A stretch of 7,654 nt of DNA from positions 1-7,654 of the forward strand of contig CADBQF010000225.1 of NCBI GenBank assembly GCA_902796705.1, read 5' to 3'. Both the position numbers and the translations under genes were made by a program. This document shows, one piece after another, positions 6,717-7,654 of this stretch (the stretch's first letter is position 1; the number at the start of each line of letters is the position of its first letter). The stretch comes from Ruminococcus flavefaciens (GTDB lineage Bacteria > Bacillota > Clostridia > Oscillospirales > Ruminococcaceae). The notes under the pieces are model-generated. The model had not been told where the DNA came from and ran no database searches. It saw only the letters and a program-made list of their open reading frames with translations.

Positions 6717-6745
6717 TTGACTTTTGTAAACAGATTTAGTATAAT
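6717..6745 (+). promoter_or_regulatory. Sigma-A promoter of the secreted transglutaminase-like gene
   Basis: TTGACT (6717-6722) and a perfect TATAAT (6740-6745) are separated by 17 nt. A second overlapping TATAAT follows at 6745-6750. Transcription would start around 6752, leaving a leader of about 58 nt that ends in the GGAGG site. Confidence 0.85.
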
Positions 6746-6809
6746 ATAATCAGATATATATAAAATTCAGGGGATGGGAATAGATCTTTTTGTAATGGAG
6801 GCACATTTT

Positions 6810-7654
6810 ATGAAAAAATTATTCTCATCAGCATTATCTCTCCTGACTGCCGCTTCTTTCATAGCTTCCGGGAACATTTCCGCTGTTTCCGCCGATGAGG
6901 AGGCATTGTCGCAGGAACTCTGCTATATCGACGAATTCGACTGCTCCGGAACTCCGGGCGGACTCGTTTCGATAAAGGATCCTGTCACAGTCAGATCAAA
7001 TTTCAATTCAGACGCATTCAACTACGGGCAGTTTCTCGACACAAATAACTTCGCCGTCTATTCTGCCCTGTTCAAAAGTCTTACCGCTCCGACTTCCGAT
7101 CCGATCATAGTCACTCTCCCTGAACCGTTCACATTTGAAACGTCAGTGAATGTCTCTATGAAAGAGATCCCCGACGACGAGAAAGATGCTTACTTCACTC
7201 CTCTCTTTGCAAGCTGTACCGACGGTATCTGCATATTTACCCTTGACGTTCCGGAAGCCTACTGGCTCGGACCGGGAAATGTCGCTTTCGGTATGTACAA
7301 TCCGTCGATAAAGTACAGTTCCCGCACAAAGAAATATACTGTTACCGTTTCAAAGATACAGATCCAGGCAGGATACCTCGACGGTTTCACTTCGCTCAGC
7401 GATGCCGCCTCCTATGGAGACAAGCTCTATGATGCCATTGACGGTATCCCCCTCGAAGGCACTTCAAGATATGAGATGCTCAAAAGTGTGCATGATTATA
7501 TATGTAAATTTACATATTACGATACAGAAGCTCCTTTCAGTTCATCTGCTGTCGGTGCTCTCGTTCAGCCGGGCGTTGTCTGCGAAGGATATTCCGAAGC
7601 TTTCAAGCTCGTCTGCGACACTCTCGATATCCCGTGTGTGCTTGTTTTCGGAAA
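6810..7654 (+). CDS. Secreted transglutaminase-like protein (C-terminus cut by window edge)
   Basis: 281 codons are visible with no stop. Residues 1-28 form a clear Sec signal peptide: MKKLF, a hydrophobic core, and an AVSA cleavage site before DEE. Residues about 30-190 are a Ser/Thr/aromatic-rich region that I cannot assign; it looks like a beta-rich extracellular domain. From about 195 a transglutaminase-like (cysteine protease fold) core begins: SRYEMLKSVHDYICKFTYYD is the typical helix before the active site, and VCEGYSEAFKLVCDTLDIP carries the probable nucleophile Cys258. The matching His and Asp would lie past the window end. Bacterial members of this superfamily act as extracellular proteases, peptidoglycan- or protein-modifying enzymes, so the reaction is not certain. 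In ruminococci such secreted proteins often carry dockerin or repeat modules at the C-terminus, which cannot be seen here. The start has GGAGG (6797-6801) 8 nt upstream. Confidence 0.9.
   Translation, partial: MKKLFSSALSLLTAASFIASGNISAVSADEEALSQELCYIDEFDCSGTPGGLVSIKDPVTVRSNFNSDAFNYGQFLDTNNFAVYSALFKSLTAPTSDPIIVTLPEPFTFETSVNVSMKEIPDDEKDAYFTPLFASCTDGICIFTLDVPEAYWLGPGNVAFGMYNPSIKYSSRTKKYTVTVSKIQIQAGYLDGFTSLSDAASYGDKLYDAIDGIPLEGTSRYEMLKSVHDYICKFTYYDTEAPFSSSAVGALVQPGVVCEGYSEAFKLVCDTLDIPCVLVFG

Noticed and set aside
6752..6809. Riboswitch or attenuator in the leader of the secreted enzyme gene
   Set aside because: The leader is only about 58 nt, has no stable hairpin and no recognisable aptamer core.

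Overview
The window looks like chromosomal DNA of a low-to-mid GC Gram-positive anaerobe of the Clostridia, probably Ruminococcus or a close relative. The grounds are strong AGGAGG-type ribosome binding sites, consensus sigma-A promoters with extended -10 elements, free use of ATA, GGA and CTT codons, a subgroup Ic aspartate aminotransferase, and a secreted transglutaminase-like protein. This is inference from style and gene content; there is no rRNA or other marker gene. I see no mobile element, CRISPR array, tRNA or rRNA.

Left part (1-4845, all minus strand): a four-gene export and signalling module, transcribed in the order FtsX-type ABC permease (start about 4839), ABC ATPase (2454-1684), OmpR-family response regulator (1624-962) and sensor histidine kinase (965 to beyond base 1, cut by the window edge). 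The permease and ATPase genes are 18 nt apart, the ATPase and regulator 59 nt, and the regulator and kinase overlap by ATGA. A promoter with an extended -10 but poor -35 precedes the permease. Two GTTAA half-sites, 11 bp apart, cover its -35 region, as expected for a promoter activated by an OmpR-type regulator. A second, constitutive-looking promoter lies just before the regulator gene. The simplest reading is a two-component system that controls its own ABC transporter, as in antimicrobial-peptide or lipid-active drug resistance modules, although the permease is not of BceB type.

Middle (4846-5203): an intergenic region divergent from the module, holding an unannotated 52-codon plus-strand ORF (4989-5147) with an excellent ribosome binding site, and a rho-independent terminator (5152-5182, with a T-tract to about 5141 on the minus strand) that serves the aminotransferase gene.

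Right part: a complete aminotransferase gene (6478-5204, minus) with its own strong promoter, then an AT-rich divergent intergenic region of 331 bp, and a plus-strand gene (6810 to the right edge) for a secreted transglutaminase-like protein, cut by the window end just after its catalytic Cys motif. The left module, the aminotransferase and the secreted protein show no evident functional link; they look like neighbours.
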